From Arhodomonas aquaeolei DSM 8974 (lineage in GTDB: Bacteria; Pseudomonadota; Gammaproteobacteria; Nitrococcales; Nitrococcaceae), in the NCBI RefSeq assembly GCF_000374645.1, contig NZ_KB894801.1:248001-312000 (forward strand): DNA of 64,000 bases. The letters run 5' to 3'. Shown piece after piece: positions 28,666-37,643 of this stretch. Made by a program: the position numbers and the translations under genes. Position 1 is the first letter of the stretch. The number at the start of each line of letters is the position of its first letter. The notes under the pieces were generated by a model, which worked only from the letters and a program-made list of their open reading frames with translations, had not been told where the DNA came from and made no database searches.

Positions 28666-30711
28666 ATGCCGCCGGGGCGCCTGCGTCACGGCCTCGCCGC
28701 CGTGCTCCTGTGCATAGCCACCGTCAGCAGCGCCGTCGAGACGTTCGCCGTCGACGTCGGCCGCGCGGCCGTGGGCGGCGCCGTCGTCCACGGGATACGG
28801 CTGAGCTACGGGCTCGGCGACGGCGCCCTGACCGTGAACATCGACCGCCTCGACCTGCCCGGCGACCAGCCACCGGTCAGGGACGTGCGGATCGACTGTC
28901 CGGCGGCACGGCTGGCCCCGGACCGCGTCACCTGCGCCGACGCCCGGTTGAGCGCGAGCTGGGCACCGGTCGGCACTGTCGCCGCCGATGCGGCGGCCAC
29001 CTGGCGCCGGGACACCGGTACACTGGACGTCACCCTGCCCTCGCTCCCGGTCGGCGGCTCCGGCCTCCGGGTCGCCGCACACTACGGCCCGGGCGGCTGG
29101 CGGGTGAACGCCCAGGGCAACGGCCTGGCGCCGGGCGCCATTCTCGCCCTCGCCGGCGATGCGGTTCGTGGCTGGCAGGCCGGCGGCGGCACCGTCTCGG
29201 TCAACGCCACGTTCTCCGGCGACGCCGCCGGTGTACTGCGCACCGCCGGCGAGATCGTGCTGGAAGGGCTGTCAGGCGGCAGCGCGAGCGGCCTGCAGGC
29301 CGCCGAGGGCGTAACGGGCCGCCTGTCCTGGGCGGCACGCGGCGGCGACGGCGACTGGTTCGGCCAGACGGAGGCGGCGCTCGACGGCGGGCAGGTCTAC
29401 AGCGACCCGGTCTTCGTGGACCTCGCCGCACACCCACTGACCCTGCGGACCGACCTCACGGTCCCCGAGACGCTCGACAGCGTCCATCTCTCCCGGCTGC
29501 GCGTGGATCAGCCCGGCCTCGTCAGCGGTCAGGGCACCCTTACCTGGGCGAGCGGCCGGGGCATCGTCGCCGCGGACGTCACGCCGTTGACCTTGAGCCT
29601 GCCGGCGGCCTATGCCACGTATGCACGCCCGTTCCTCACCGGCGGCGGCTTCCCCGAGGTGGCCGGCGACGGCAACGCCACGCTTCGCGCGGCGTTCGCC
29701 GACGGGGTACTCCGGAGCGTGAACCTGCGCCTCTCCGGCGTCGGGCTCGACGGTGCCGACTACCGGCTCAACGGCCTCGACGCCCGGCTGGATTGGCGGG
29801 CCGGCGACCTCGACGCGCCTGCGGCGAGCCGCCTGAGCGTGCAGGGGGGCAGCCTCCACGGCGTCCCGGTCGGGGCGTTCGACGCACGGGCCCTGCTCCA
29901 CGGCGATGGCGGCAGGCTCCTTGCGCCCCTGCGCGTCCCCATCGCGGACGGCGCGCTGGCGGTGGAGCGGCTCGCGCTATCCGGGCTCGCCGGCGATAAC
30001 CCCGCCGCCGCCCTGGACGCGCGGGTGACCCCCATCAGCCTCGGCCCGGTGACCCAGGCCCTGGGCTGGCCGCGGTTCGGCGGCACCCTCTCCGGCGAGC
30101 TGCCGACCCTGCGCTACGCCAACGGCACCGCGAGCGTCGCCGGGACCCTGCGCATCGAGGCCTTCAAGGGCCTCATCCGCCTCCAGGACCTGGTACTCTC
30201 CGACCCCTTCGGTGTGGCCCCCCGGCTTACCGGGGAGCTGACGGCGCAGGGCCTCGACCTGGAGACGCTGACGACGGCGTTCGAGTTCGGCCGCATCACC
30301 GGCACGCTGGAGGGCCGCGTCACCGGGCTGCGCCTGGTGGGCTGGCAGCCCGCCGCCTTCGACGCCTGGTTCCACACGCCGGTGGACGACCCGGTACCCC
30401 ACCGGATCAGCCAGCGGGCGATCGAGGCCCTGTCAAGCATCGGCGGCAGCGGCGCGGCCGGGGCCCTGTCCCGCGGCCTGCTCAGCGTGTTCGACGCCTT
30501 CGGCTACGCCCGCCTCGGGCTCGGCTGCCGCCTCTCGGGCGATGTATGCCTGATGCGGGGCGTCGGCCCGGCGGAGAACGGCTACTACATCGTCGAGGGC
30601 GCGAGCGTCCCCCGCGTGGACGTGATCGGGCACGTCGACCGGGTCAGCTGGTCGACGTTCATCCGCCAGCTCGCAGGCGTCACCGCCGGCGGCGCACCGG
30701 TGGTAGAGTAG
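28666..30711 (+). CDS. ydbH: YdbH-like AsmA-superfamily envelope protein
   Basis: This 681-residue protein has a signal sequence (PPGRLRHGLAAVLLCIATVSS) followed by a long beta-rich region with few membrane segments, as in AsmA/TamB-like bridge proteins. The C-terminal third (FKGLIRLQDLVLSDPFGV, LETLTTAFEFGRITGTLEG, then IGGSGAAGALSRG) resembles E. coli YdbH. YdbH shares phospholipid transport to the outer membrane with TamB and YhdP. The neighbour downstream encodes a YdbL-like protein, which supports the call. It is shorter than E. coli YdbH (about 880). The ATG at 28666 is chosen for the signal peptide; 28606 is possible. Confidence 0.72.
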   Translation: MPPGRLRHGLAAVLLCIATVSSAVETFAVDVGRAAVGGAVVHGIRLSYGLGDGALTVNIDRLDLPGDQPPVRDVRIDCPAARLAPDRVTCADARLSASWAPVGTVAADAAATWRRDTGTLDVTLPSLPVGGSGLRVAAHYGPGGWRVNAQGNGLAPGAILALAGDAVRGWQAGGGTVSVNATFSGDAAGVLRTAGEIVLEGLSGGSASGLQAAEGVTGRLSWAARGGDGDWFGQTEAALDGGQVYSDPVFVDLAAHPLTLRTDLTVPETLDSVHLSRLRVDQPGLVSGQGTLTWASGRGIVAADVTPLTLSLPAAYATYARPFLTGGGFPEVAGDGNATLRAAFADGVLRSVNLRLSGVGLDGADYRLNGLDARLDWRAGDLDAPAASRLSVQGGSLHGVPVGAFDARALLHGDGGRLLAPLRVPIADGALAVERLALSGLAGDNPAAALDARVTPISLGPVTQALGWPRFGGTLSGELPTLRYANGTASVAGTLRIEAFKGLIRLQDLVLSDPFGVAPRLTGELTAQGLDLETLTTAFEFGRITGTLEGRVTGLRLVGWQPAAFDAWFHTPVDDPVPHRISQRAIEALSSIGGSGAAGALSRGLLSVFDAFGYARLGLGCRLSGDVCLMRGVGPAENGYYIVEGASVPRVDVIGHVDRVSWSTFIRQLAGVTAGGAPVVE

Positions 30712-30743
30712 ACCCGACGCCACGACGACGAAGGAGACCCGCC

Positions 30744-31361
30744 GTGACCGCGATCAAGCGCCTGGGCCTCGTGCCGCTGTTCATGCTGCTCGCCGCCTGT
30801 GTGACCATCAATGTGTACTTCCCGGCGGTCGCCGCGGAGAAGGCCGCCGACCGCATCATCAAGGACGTCTGGGGCCCGGAGGACGGTGCCCCGCCGACGC
30901 GCGAGCAGGCCCCGGAGGGGGACGACACCCAGGGGCGAGCCCCCGGAGCGGAACGTCCCCTGGCGATACGCCTGCTCGACACGCTGATCACCCCCGCCCA
31001 CGCCCAGGAACCACGCATCGACATCTCCTCACCCGCGGTCAAGCGCCTGACCGCGAGCATGGAGAAGCGCTTCTCCCGGCTGCGTCCCTACTACGAGTCC
31101 GGTGCCGTCGGGCTCACCCGGGACGCCCTGGTCGCGGTGCGTGACCTCAACAGTGTGCCGCTCGCCGAGCGGGGCAGCGTCCGCCAGCTCGTCTCCGCGG
31201 AGAACGCGGACCGCAACGCCCTGTACCGTGAAATCGCCGTGGCCAACGATCACCCCGAATGGGAGCAGCGCATCCGCGGGGTCTTCGCGGAGCGCTGGGT
31301 GCGCAACGCCCGGGACGGCTGGTACTACCAGAACGACGGCGGCAAGTGGGTCCGCAAATGA
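30744..31361 (+). CDS. ydbL: YdbL-like DUF1318 lipoprotein
   Basis: This 205-residue protein starts with GTG after an AAGGAGA site. A lipobox LLAAC ends the signal peptide near residue 19, followed by TINVYFPAVAAEKAADRIIKDV. A low-complexity linker (about 50-80) leads to the DUF1318 domain (about 90-180, including KRFSRLRPYYESGAVGLTRDG-like sequence). The C terminus YYQNDGGKWVRK is typical. In E. coli the order is ydbH-ynbE-ydbL; here no separate ynbE exists, and the lipoprotein head may supply that part. A strong terminator follows. Confidence 0.78.
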   Translation: MTAIKRLGLVPLFMLLAACVTINVYFPAVAAEKAADRIIKDVWGPEDGAPPTREQAPEGDDTQGRAPGAERPLAIRLLDTLITPAHAQEPRIDISSPAVKRLTASMEKRFSRLRPYYESGAVGLTRDALVAVRDLNSVPLAERGSVRQLVSAENADRNALYREIAVANDHPEWEQRIRGVFAERWVRNARDGWYYQNDGGKWVRK

Positions 31362-31410
31362 CCCGCCGACGGCCCTGCTGACGGGCCCGCCTCCCCGAGC
31401 CGCCGCCGAC

Positions 31411-31440
31411 GCCCGTGCCCGATGCACGGGCGTTTTCCTT
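31411..31440 (+). terminator. Rho-independent terminator after the ydbH-ydbL unit
   Basis: A perfect 8-bp stem GCCCGTGC / GCACGGGC with loop CCGAT (31411-31431) is followed by GTTTTCCTTT. This is the clearest intrinsic terminator in the window. Confidence 0.8.
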
Positions 31441-31465
31441 TCGGCACCCCGGTCTGCTATGGTGC

Positions 31466-31480
31466 ATTGGTCAGACCAAT
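31466..31480. promoter_or_regulatory. GntR/FadR-type operator before glcD
   Basis: ATTGGTCAGACCAAT is a perfect palindrome (7-bp arms around a central A) matching the TGGTnnnACCA pattern of FadR-subfamily GntR regulators such as PdhR, LldR and GlcC. It lies 12 bp before the glcD start, just after a possible -10 (TATGGT, 31458-31463), so a bound repressor would block transcription. No GntR gene is present in the window. Confidence 0.7.
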
Positions 31481-31492
31481 GGAGGAGAGGTC

Positions 31493-32992
31493 ATGGCAGC
31501 GCCGTCCCGTTACCGTGACGAAGACACCCGTTTCTCCGTCGACCGCGACGACCTGATCACGCGGCTCTCGGCGATACTCCCCGGCGAGGGACTGATTGTC
31601 CACGAGGCGGGCCTGCGCGCCTACGAGTGCGACGGCCTGTCCGCCTATCGCCAGCTGCCGCTGGTGGTGGCCGTGCCCGAGACCGTCGAGCAGGTTCAGG
31701 CCGTGCTCCGGCTGGCCAGCGAGTGGGACGTCCCCGTGGTCGCCCGGGGCTCCGGCACCAGCCTCTCCGGCGGCGCCCTGCCCCATCCGCAGGGCATCCT
31801 GCTGTCGCTGGGCAAGTTCAACCGCATCCTGTCAGTGGACGCACAACGGCGCATCGCGCGGGTCCAGCCCGGCGTGCGCAACCTTGCGATCTCCGAGGCC
31901 GCCGCCCCCCACGGGCTGTACTATGCACCGGATCCCTCCTCCCAGATCGCCTGCTCCATCGGCGGCAACGTCTCCGAGAACGCCGGCGGCGTGCACTGCC
32001 TGAAGTACGGGCTGACCGTGCACAACGTCCTCGAGGTGACCGCAGTGACCATCGACGGCGAGCTGGTAACCATCGGCTCGGAGGCCCCGGACACCCCCGG
32101 CTATGACCTGCTGGCGCTGATGCACGGTTCCGAGGGCATGCTCGCGGTGATCGTGGAGATCGCCGTGAAGCTTCTGCCCGAGCCGCCGACGAAATCCGTG
32201 CTCATGGCCTCGTTCGACGACGTCGAGCACGGCGGCCACGCGGTCGCGGCGATCATCGCCGCCGGCGTGATCCCGGGCGGACTGGAGATGATGGACGGCC
32301 CGGCGATCCAGGCGGCGGAGGACTTCGTCCACGCCGGCTACGACACCGGGGCCGCCGCCATCCTCATCTGCGAGCTCGACGGCACCGACGCCGAGGTTGC
32401 CGACCAGCTCGAAAGCGTCCAGGCACTGATGCGCGAGCACGGCGCCACGCGCATCCAGGTCGCCGCGGACGACGCCGAGAAGGCCCGCTTCTGGGCCGGT
32501 CGCAAGGCCGCGTTCCCGGCCGTCGGGCGCATCTCGCCGGATTACTACTGCATGGACGGCACCATCCCCCGCCACCAGCTCGCCCACGTGCTCCGGCGCA
32601 TCCGCGAGCTCTCCTCGGAGTACGGGCTCGGCGTGGTCAACGTCTTCCATGCCGGCGACGGCAATCTCCATCCCCTCATACTCTTCGACGGCAACCGTCC
32701 CGGCGAGCTCGAGACCGCGGAGCGCCTCGGCGGCGAGATCCTCACCCTGTGCGTCGAGGTGGGCGGCACGGTCACGGGCGAGCACGGCGTGGGCATGGAG
32801 AAGATCAACGAGATGTGCGTCCAGTTCCGCACTGCGGAGCTCAACCAGTTCCACGCGGTAAAGCATGCCTTCGACCCCCGGGGACTGCTCAACCCCGGCA
32901 AGGCGGTCCCGACGCTGGCGCGCTGTGCGGAATTCGGCGCCATGCATGTGCACAACGGGGAACTGCCCCATCCGGAACTCGAGCGATTCTGA
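31493..32992 (+). CDS. glcD: Glycolate oxidase subunit GlcD (FAD)
   Basis: GlcD is the FAD-binding catalytic subunit of membrane-linked glycolate oxidase, which converts glycolate to glyoxylate. The 499-residue product has the PCMH FAD domain with VVARGSGTSLSGGALP and CSIGGNVSENAGGVHCLKYG. The C-terminal domain includes NVFHAGDGNLHPL and GEHGVGMEK. The ATG at 31493 sits after GGAGGAGAGG; codons upstream in frame cross the operator. glcE and glcF follow with 10- and 6-bp gaps, giving one operon. Confidence 0.94.
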   Translation: MAAPSRYRDEDTRFSVDRDDLITRLSAILPGEGLIVHEAGLRAYECDGLSAYRQLPLVVAVPETVEQVQAVLRLASEWDVPVVARGSGTSLSGGALPHPQGILLSLGKFNRILSVDAQRRIARVQPGVRNLAISEAAAPHGLYYAPDPSSQIACSIGGNVSENAGGVHCLKYGLTVHNVLEVTAVTIDGELVTIGSEAPDTPGYDLLALMHGSEGMLAVIVEIAVKLLPEPPTKSVLMASFDDVEHGGHAVAAIIAAGVIPGGLEMMDGPAIQAAEDFVHAGYDTGAAAILICELDGTDAEVADQLESVQALMREHGATRIQVAADDAEKARFWAGRKAAFPAVGRISPDYYCMDGTIPRHQLAHVLRRIRELSSEYGLGVVNVFHAGDGNLHPLILFDGNRPGELETAERLGGEILTLCVEVGGTVTGEHGVGMEKINEMCVQFRTAELNQFHAVKHAFDPRGLLNPGKAVPTLARCAEFGAMHVHNGELPHPELERF

Positions 32993-33002
32993 GGAGCATG
33001 CC

Positions 33003-34070
33003 ATGGAGACCGGCGAGGACCGGACCGAGTACATTGCCGAGGCCGTCCGCGACGCCGCGGCCGCATCCCGCGCGCTGTCCATCGCCGGCAGCGGCAGCAA
33101 GGCCTTCTATGGACGCACGCCGACGGGCACGACGCTGGACGTCTCCAGCCACCGGGGTATCGTCAACTATGCCCCCACCGAGCTGATCCTGACCGCCCGG
33201 GCGGGCACCCCGCTCGCGGAGATCGAGGCCGCGCTCGCCGGGCAGGGTCAGATGCTGCCCTTCGAGCCGCCTCACTTCGGTGGCGGCGGCACCCTCGGCG
33301 GCGCTGTCGCCGCCGGCCTCGCCGGCCCCCGGCGGCCTTTCACCGGGGCCGTGCGCGACATGGTGCTCGGCCTGCGCCTGGTGAACGGCAATGGGGAGGT
33401 CCTGCACTTCGGCGGCGAGGTCATGAAGAACGTCGCCGGCTACGACCTCTCCCGTCTCAACACTGGCGCGCTGGGCACCCTCGGCGTGATCCTGGAGGTC
33501 ACGGTCAAGGTCCTGCCGCGGCCGGAGACCGAGGCCAGTGTGCGCCTCGAGCTCCCTGCCGAGGCGCTCCACGGCGCCGTCGAGGGCTGGCTGCGCCAGG
33601 GCGTGCCGGTCTCCGCCGCCGTTCACGACGGCGAGGCCGCGCTGCTGCGGCTCTCCGGCACCCATTCCGGCGTCGAGCAGGGCCTGGCCCGCGTCGGCGG
33701 TGAGGCCCTGGCGGACGCGGCGACGGTCTGGGCCGACTGGCGGGATCACCGCCATCCCTTCTTCGCGCGCACCGACACGCCCCTGTGGCGGATTGCGCTG
33801 CCACCGGGGCAACAGCCGGAGGGTCTGCCCGGCGAAGCCGTCACGGACTGGGCGGGCCAGCAGCTGTGGCTACGCACCGACGCCGACACGGCCGCGGTAC
33901 GTGGCCCGGTCACCGCCCGTGGCGGCCACGCCGCGCTGTTCGCCGGCGGCGACCGCGACAGCGACGTCTTTCAGCCCCTGTCGCCGGTCCTCATGCGGGC
34001 GCACCGGCGCGTGAAGCAGGCATTCGACCCCGGGGCGATCCTCAACCCCGGTCGGCTGTATCCGGAGTAA
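33003..34070 (+). CDS. glcE: Glycolate oxidase subunit GlcE
   Basis: GlcE is the second FAD-binding subunit of glycolate oxidase. The 355-residue product has the family pattern: IAGSGSKAFYGR near 28-39, GGGGTLGGAVAAGLAGPRRP near 97-116, and MKNVAGYDLSRLNTGALGTLG in the FAD domain, with the ending KQAFDPGAILNPGRLY. It lies between glcD and glcF in the same orientation with short gaps. The length is normal for the family. Confidence 0.93.
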   Translation: METGEDRTEYIAEAVRDAAAASRALSIAGSGSKAFYGRTPTGTTLDVSSHRGIVNYAPTELILTARAGTPLAEIEAALAGQGQMLPFEPPHFGGGGTLGGAVAAGLAGPRRPFTGAVRDMVLGLRLVNGNGEVLHFGGEVMKNVAGYDLSRLNTGALGTLGVILEVTVKVLPRPETEASVRLELPAEALHGAVEGWLRQGVPVSAAVHDGEAALLRLSGTHSGVEQGLARVGGEALADAATVWADWRDHRHPFFARTDTPLWRIALPPGQQPEGLPGEAVTDWAGQQLWLRTDADTAAVRGPVTARGGHAALFAGGDRDSDVFQPLSPVLMRAHRRVKQAFDPGAILNPGRLYPE

Positions 34071-34076
34071 GCGACC

Positions 34077-35309
34077 ATGCAGACCCAACTCGCCGACTTC
34101 ATCCGCGACACCGAGGCCGGCCAGGAGGCGGACGCCATCCTGCGCAAGTGCACGCACTGCGGTTTCTGCCTGGCCAACTGCCCCACCTACCGGCTATGGG
34201 GCGACGAGCTCGACAGCCCCCGCGGGCGCATCTACCAGGTGAAGCAGGTACTGGAGGGCGCAGAGCCCACCGAAAGCCTTCAGACCCACCTGGACCGCTG
34301 CCTCACCTGCCGGGCCTGCGAGACCACCTGCCCGTCCGGCGTCGAGTACGGACGTCTCGCCGACCTGGGTCGCGAGATCGTCGAGCGCGAGGTGCCGCGC
34401 CCGGTGTCCACACGCGCGCTGCGCTGGGCGCTGCGCGTCGTGCTGCCGCGACGGCAGCTGTTCTCCGCGCTCCTCGGCATCGGCCGTACGGTACGGCCGC
34501 TGGTGCCGCAGCCCCTGCGCTCGAAGATCCGCCCGCGCCGCACCGCCCCGGCCTGGCCGCAGGCGACCCGCGAGCGCACGGTGCTGATGCTGGAGGGCTG
34601 CGTCCAGCCGGCCCTCGATCCCGTGATCAACCCGCAGACCGCGCGGGTCGCCGACGGTCTCGGCTTCCAGGTGATCCGTACGCCGGAGGCCGGCTGCTGC
34701 GGCGCCGTCAACCAGCATCTCGGCGACGTGGACACGGCGAAAGACCAGGCGCGGCGGAACATCGACGCCTGGTGGCCCCACGTCGAGGCCGGCGCCGGGG
34801 CGATCATCGTCAACGCCAGCGGCTGCGGTGCGCAGGTCAAAGACTACGGCCACCTCCTCGCCGGCGACCCGGACTATGCCGAGCGTGCCGAACGCGTCAG
34901 CACCCTGGCCGTGGATCCGGTGGAATTCCTGGAACACTGGCAGGCGGAGCTGCGCCCTGCCGCAGACGCACCGCGGCGCATCGCCTTCCAGAGCCCCTGC
35001 ACCCTGCAGCACGCCCAGGGCCTCGGCGGCCGGGTCGAGGCCCTGCTGGGGGCGGTGGGCTTCGAGCTGACCCCGGTGGCGGACCCGCACATCTGCTGCG
35101 GCTCCGCCGGCACCTACTCGGTGCTGCAGCCAGAGACCGCCAAGACCCTGCGCCAGCAGAAGCTCGATAACCTCAACGCGGGGGCACCGGAGCTCATCGC
35201 AACGGCCAACATCGGCTGCCTCACGCACCTGGACGAGGCCAGCGATATCCCCGTGCGCCACTGGCTGGAGCTTGTTACAGTCGAGGGCCAACCCGCCACG
35301 GAGGCCTGA
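34077..35309 (+). CDS. glcF: Glycolate oxidase iron-sulfur subunit GlcF
   Basis: GlcF carries two [4Fe-4S] clusters that pass electrons from the flavin subunits to the quinone pool. The 410-residue product has CTHCGFCLANCP (about 23-34) and CLTCRACETTCP (about 74-85). Two CCG-type motifs in the C-terminal half follow (GCCGAVNQH and CCGSAGTY). It is third in the glc operon. A rhodanese gene starts 8 bp after its stop and is probably co-transcribed. Confidence 0.94.
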   Translation: MQTQLADFIRDTEAGQEADAILRKCTHCGFCLANCPTYRLWGDELDSPRGRIYQVKQVLEGAEPTESLQTHLDRCLTCRACETTCPSGVEYGRLADLGREIVEREVPRPVSTRALRWALRVVLPRRQLFSALLGIGRTVRPLVPQPLRSKIRPRRTAPAWPQATRERTVLMLEGCVQPALDPVINPQTARVADGLGFQVIRTPEAGCCGAVNQHLGDVDTAKDQARRNIDAWWPHVEAGAGAIIVNASGCGAQVKDYGHLLAGDPDYAERAERVSTLAVDPVEFLEHWQAELRPAADAPRRIAFQSPCTLQHAQGLGGRVEALLGAVGFELTPVADPHICCGSAGTYSVLQPETAKTLRQQKLDNLNAGAPELIATANIGCLTHLDEASDIPVRHWLELVTVEGQPATEA

Positions 35310-35317
35310 ACCCAGTC

Positions 35318-36154
35318 ATGGCGAACAAGCGTCTGCCCCTGCTCGTCGAGCCCGAGACACTGGCCGAATCCCTGGACACGCCGGGCCTGCTGATCGTGGA
35401 CCTCTCGGACGCGGACGCCTACGAGCGCGCCCACATCCCGGGCGCGGTGCACCTGCGCTACAGCGACATCCTGCGCCAGGAAGGCAACGCCAAGGGGCTG
35501 ATGGCGGACGTGGACACGCTGTCACGGGTCCTCTCCGGGCTCGGCATGCGCTCGGACTGCCACGTGCTCGCCTGCGACAACGAGGGCAACGGGCGGGCTT
35601 CCCGGTTCCTGTGGACGCTGGACGCCCTGGGCCACCATGACTACTCCCTGCTCGACGGCGGCATGCGTGCCTGGGTTGCCGACGGGTATGCCACCGAGAG
35701 CGGTCCCTCGCCGTCTGTGCCCCCGAGCGAGTATCACGCGGCGCTCGCCAACCCCGATGTAGTCGCGGACAAGGCGTTCATGCTCGAGCATGTGAACGAC
35801 GACAACACCGTGATCCTCGATGCGCGGTCGCCCGCCGAGTACGCGGGCGAGGACGTGCGCGCGGCCCGCGGTGGGCATATCCCCGGCGCCGTGAACCTGG
35901 AGTGGACCGAGGTCATGGATCCCCAGCACGACTCCCGGCTGCTGCCGCCGGAGGCCCTCCGCGAGATGCTCAAGGACCGCGGTGTGACGCCGGACCGGGA
36001 GGTGATCACCCACTGCCAGACCCATCACCGCTCGGGGCTGACGTTCTTCGTGATGCGCTATCTCGGTTACCCCCGGGTCCGCGGCTACGCCGGTTCCTGG
36101 TCCGAGTGGGGCAACGACCCGGACGTGCCGATCACCGCCGGCGATCGCCCCTGA
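35318..36154 (+). CDS. Two-domain sulfurtransferase (rhodanese)
   Basis: This 278-residue protein has two rhodanese domains, an N-terminal inactive one (about 10-125) and a C-terminal active one (about 150-270). The active cysteine is C233 in THCQTHHRSG; the N-domain equivalent carries ACDNEGNGR, without the active-site cysteine position. It probably transfers sulfane sulfur from thiosulfate or a persulfide. The CQTHHR loop differs from the CRKGVT loop of classic rhodanese and the CGSGVT loop of E. coli SseA. The 8-bp gap to glcF suggests co-transcription with the glycolate operon. Confidence 0.87.
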   Translation: MANKRLPLLVEPETLAESLDTPGLLIVDLSDADAYERAHIPGAVHLRYSDILRQEGNAKGLMADVDTLSRVLSGLGMRSDCHVLACDNEGNGRASRFLWTLDALGHHDYSLLDGGMRAWVADGYATESGPSPSVPPSEYHAALANPDVVADKAFMLEHVNDDNTVILDARSPAEYAGEDVRAARGGHIPGAVNLEWTEVMDPQHDSRLLPPEALREMLKDRGVTPDREVITHCQTHHRSGLTFFVMRYLGYPRVRGYAGSWSEWGNDPDVPITAGDRP

Positions 36155-36199
36155 TCCCCCGCCGCCCCGGGCGGCCCGTCATCGTCGCGGAGATCGACC

Positions 36200-36625
36200 A
36201 TGCGTTCCGTCGCGGACCGTATCCGTCATGCCGTACTCTTCGAGCTTATCGGGGTGCTTATCGTAAGCCCTCTCGCCGGCTGGCTGTTCGAGGCCCCCGT
36301 TCACCGCGTGGGCGCGCTCGCCGTGGGCATATCCCTTTTCGCCACGGTGTGGAATTACGTCTACAACCTCGCCTTCGACCATGCCCTGCGCCGGTTCACG
36401 GGCCGTGTCTACAAGACCCCGGGCGAGCGCATCTGGCACGCCCTTGCCTTCGAGCTGGGCATGCTCGTGATCACCCTCGTGCCGGTAATGTGGTGGATGG
36501 ACTACACGCTGTCGGCGGCGCTGACCATGAACGTCGCGCTGATGCTCTTCTATCTGGTGTACACGTACCTCTACAACCTGGCCTACGATCTGATCTTCCC
36601 GATCCCGGCACACCCGCAGGCGTGA
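36200..36625 (+). CDS. PACE-family efflux transporter
   Basis: This 141-residue membrane protein has four predicted helices arranged as two tandem bacterial transmembrane pair domains. Each repeat has the pattern RIxHAxxFE (RIRHAVLFELIGV and RIWHALAFELGML) and a YNxxYNLxFD-like end (NYVYNLAFDHALRR and YTYLYNLAYDLIF). PACE proteins, such as AceI, export cationic biocides like chlorhexidine or short diamines. No regulator is adjacent. It could be transcribed from the glc unit, though a 45-bp gap precedes it. Confidence 0.88.
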   Translation: MRSVADRIRHAVLFELIGVLIVSPLAGWLFEAPVHRVGALAVGISLFATVWNYVYNLAFDHALRRFTGRVYKTPGERIWHALAFELGMLVITLVPVMWWMDYTLSAALTMNVALMLFYLVYTYLYNLAYDLIFPIPAHPQA

Positions 36626-36704
36626 CCACTACATCCGGCATGGACACGCCAGGCGTCTGCGCTATGCTGGGCGTCGTTCCATTCACCCGAGCGGGAGGCC
36701 ACCG

Positions 36705-37643
36705 ATGAACCGCGCGCTGATCCTCTCCGAGGATGCCGACGTCTATAACGATCTGCTCCAGGGTACCGAGCTGCCCGGGCTGACGCTCCACGTCGCGACC
36801 GACGCCGACCAGGGCCGTGCGCTCGCGCCGGAGTGCGACATCATCCTCGGCAAACCCGCGCTGGTGGCGCAGGTCCTGGACGCGGCCGACCGCCTGAGCT
36901 GGGTGCAGTCCACCTTCGCCGGCGTCGACGCCCTGCTCGAGGACGGGCTGCCCCGTGGCTACACCCTCACCGGCGTGAAGGACGTGTTCGGCCCGCTGAT
37001 GAGCGAATACGTGCTCGGCTGGCTCATTGCCCTGGAACGCCAGTTCTTCGCCCTGCGCGAGCAGCAGCGCGGGCACGTGTGGGCCGAGCGTCAGTACCGC
37101 GGCCTCGGCGGGCGGACCATGGGCATCGCGGGCCTCGGCTCCATCGGCCAGCACATCGCCGGCACCGCGAACCACTTCGGCCTCGATGTGATCGGCTACA
37201 AGCGCCGCGCGAGCGATGTCCCCGGCGTGCGCCGCGTCTACGCCGGCGACGAGTGGGGTGAGTTCCTTGAAGGGCTCGACTACCTCGTGCTGACACTGCC
37301 GGACACACCGGAGACTCACCACCTCGTCGACGCCGAGGCATTGAAGCGCCTGCCAGCGCGCGCCTGGGTGGTCAACGTGGGCCGCGGACCGCTGATCGAC
37401 AGCGAAGCCCTCGCCGAGGCCCTGCGCGACGGGCACATCGCCGGGGCCGTGCTCGACGTCTTCGAGACCGAGCCGCTACCGGCGGACAGCCCGCTTTGGG
37501 ACCTGGAGAACTGCTACGTGACCCCCCACGTGGCTGCCGAGAGCTTCCCGGAGGACATCGTGGAGATCTTCCGCCGCAACTACGCCAGATACCGGGACGG
37601 CGAGGCGCTCGACTATGTCATCGACTTCGCACGCGGGTACTGA
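36705..37643 (+). CDS. D-2-hydroxyacid dehydrogenase, GhrA-like
   Basis: This 312-residue NAD(P)-dependent enzyme belongs to the D-2-hydroxyacid dehydrogenase family. The Rossmann motif is GLGSIGQHIA. The catalytic arginine, glutamate and histidine are in VNVGRGPLID, DVFETEPLP and YVTPHVAAES. Glyoxylate/hydroxypyruvate reductase activity is likely by family. That would fit the nearby glycolate oxidase operon, making a glycolate/glyoxylate pair, but this is inference. Its 3' end overlaps the methyltransferase start by 29 bp. Confidence 0.85.
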   Translation: MNRALILSEDADVYNDLLQGTELPGLTLHVATDADQGRALAPECDIILGKPALVAQVLDAADRLSWVQSTFAGVDALLEDGLPRGYTLTGVKDVFGPLMSEYVLGWLIALERQFFALREQQRGHVWAERQYRGLGGRTMGIAGLGSIGQHIAGTANHFGLDVIGYKRRASDVPGVRRVYAGDEWGEFLEGLDYLVLTLPDTPETHHLVDAEALKRLPARAWVVNVGRGPLIDSEALAEALRDGHIAGAVLDVFETEPLPADSPLWDLENCYVTPHVAAESFPEDIVEIFRRNYARYRDGEALDYVIDFARGY

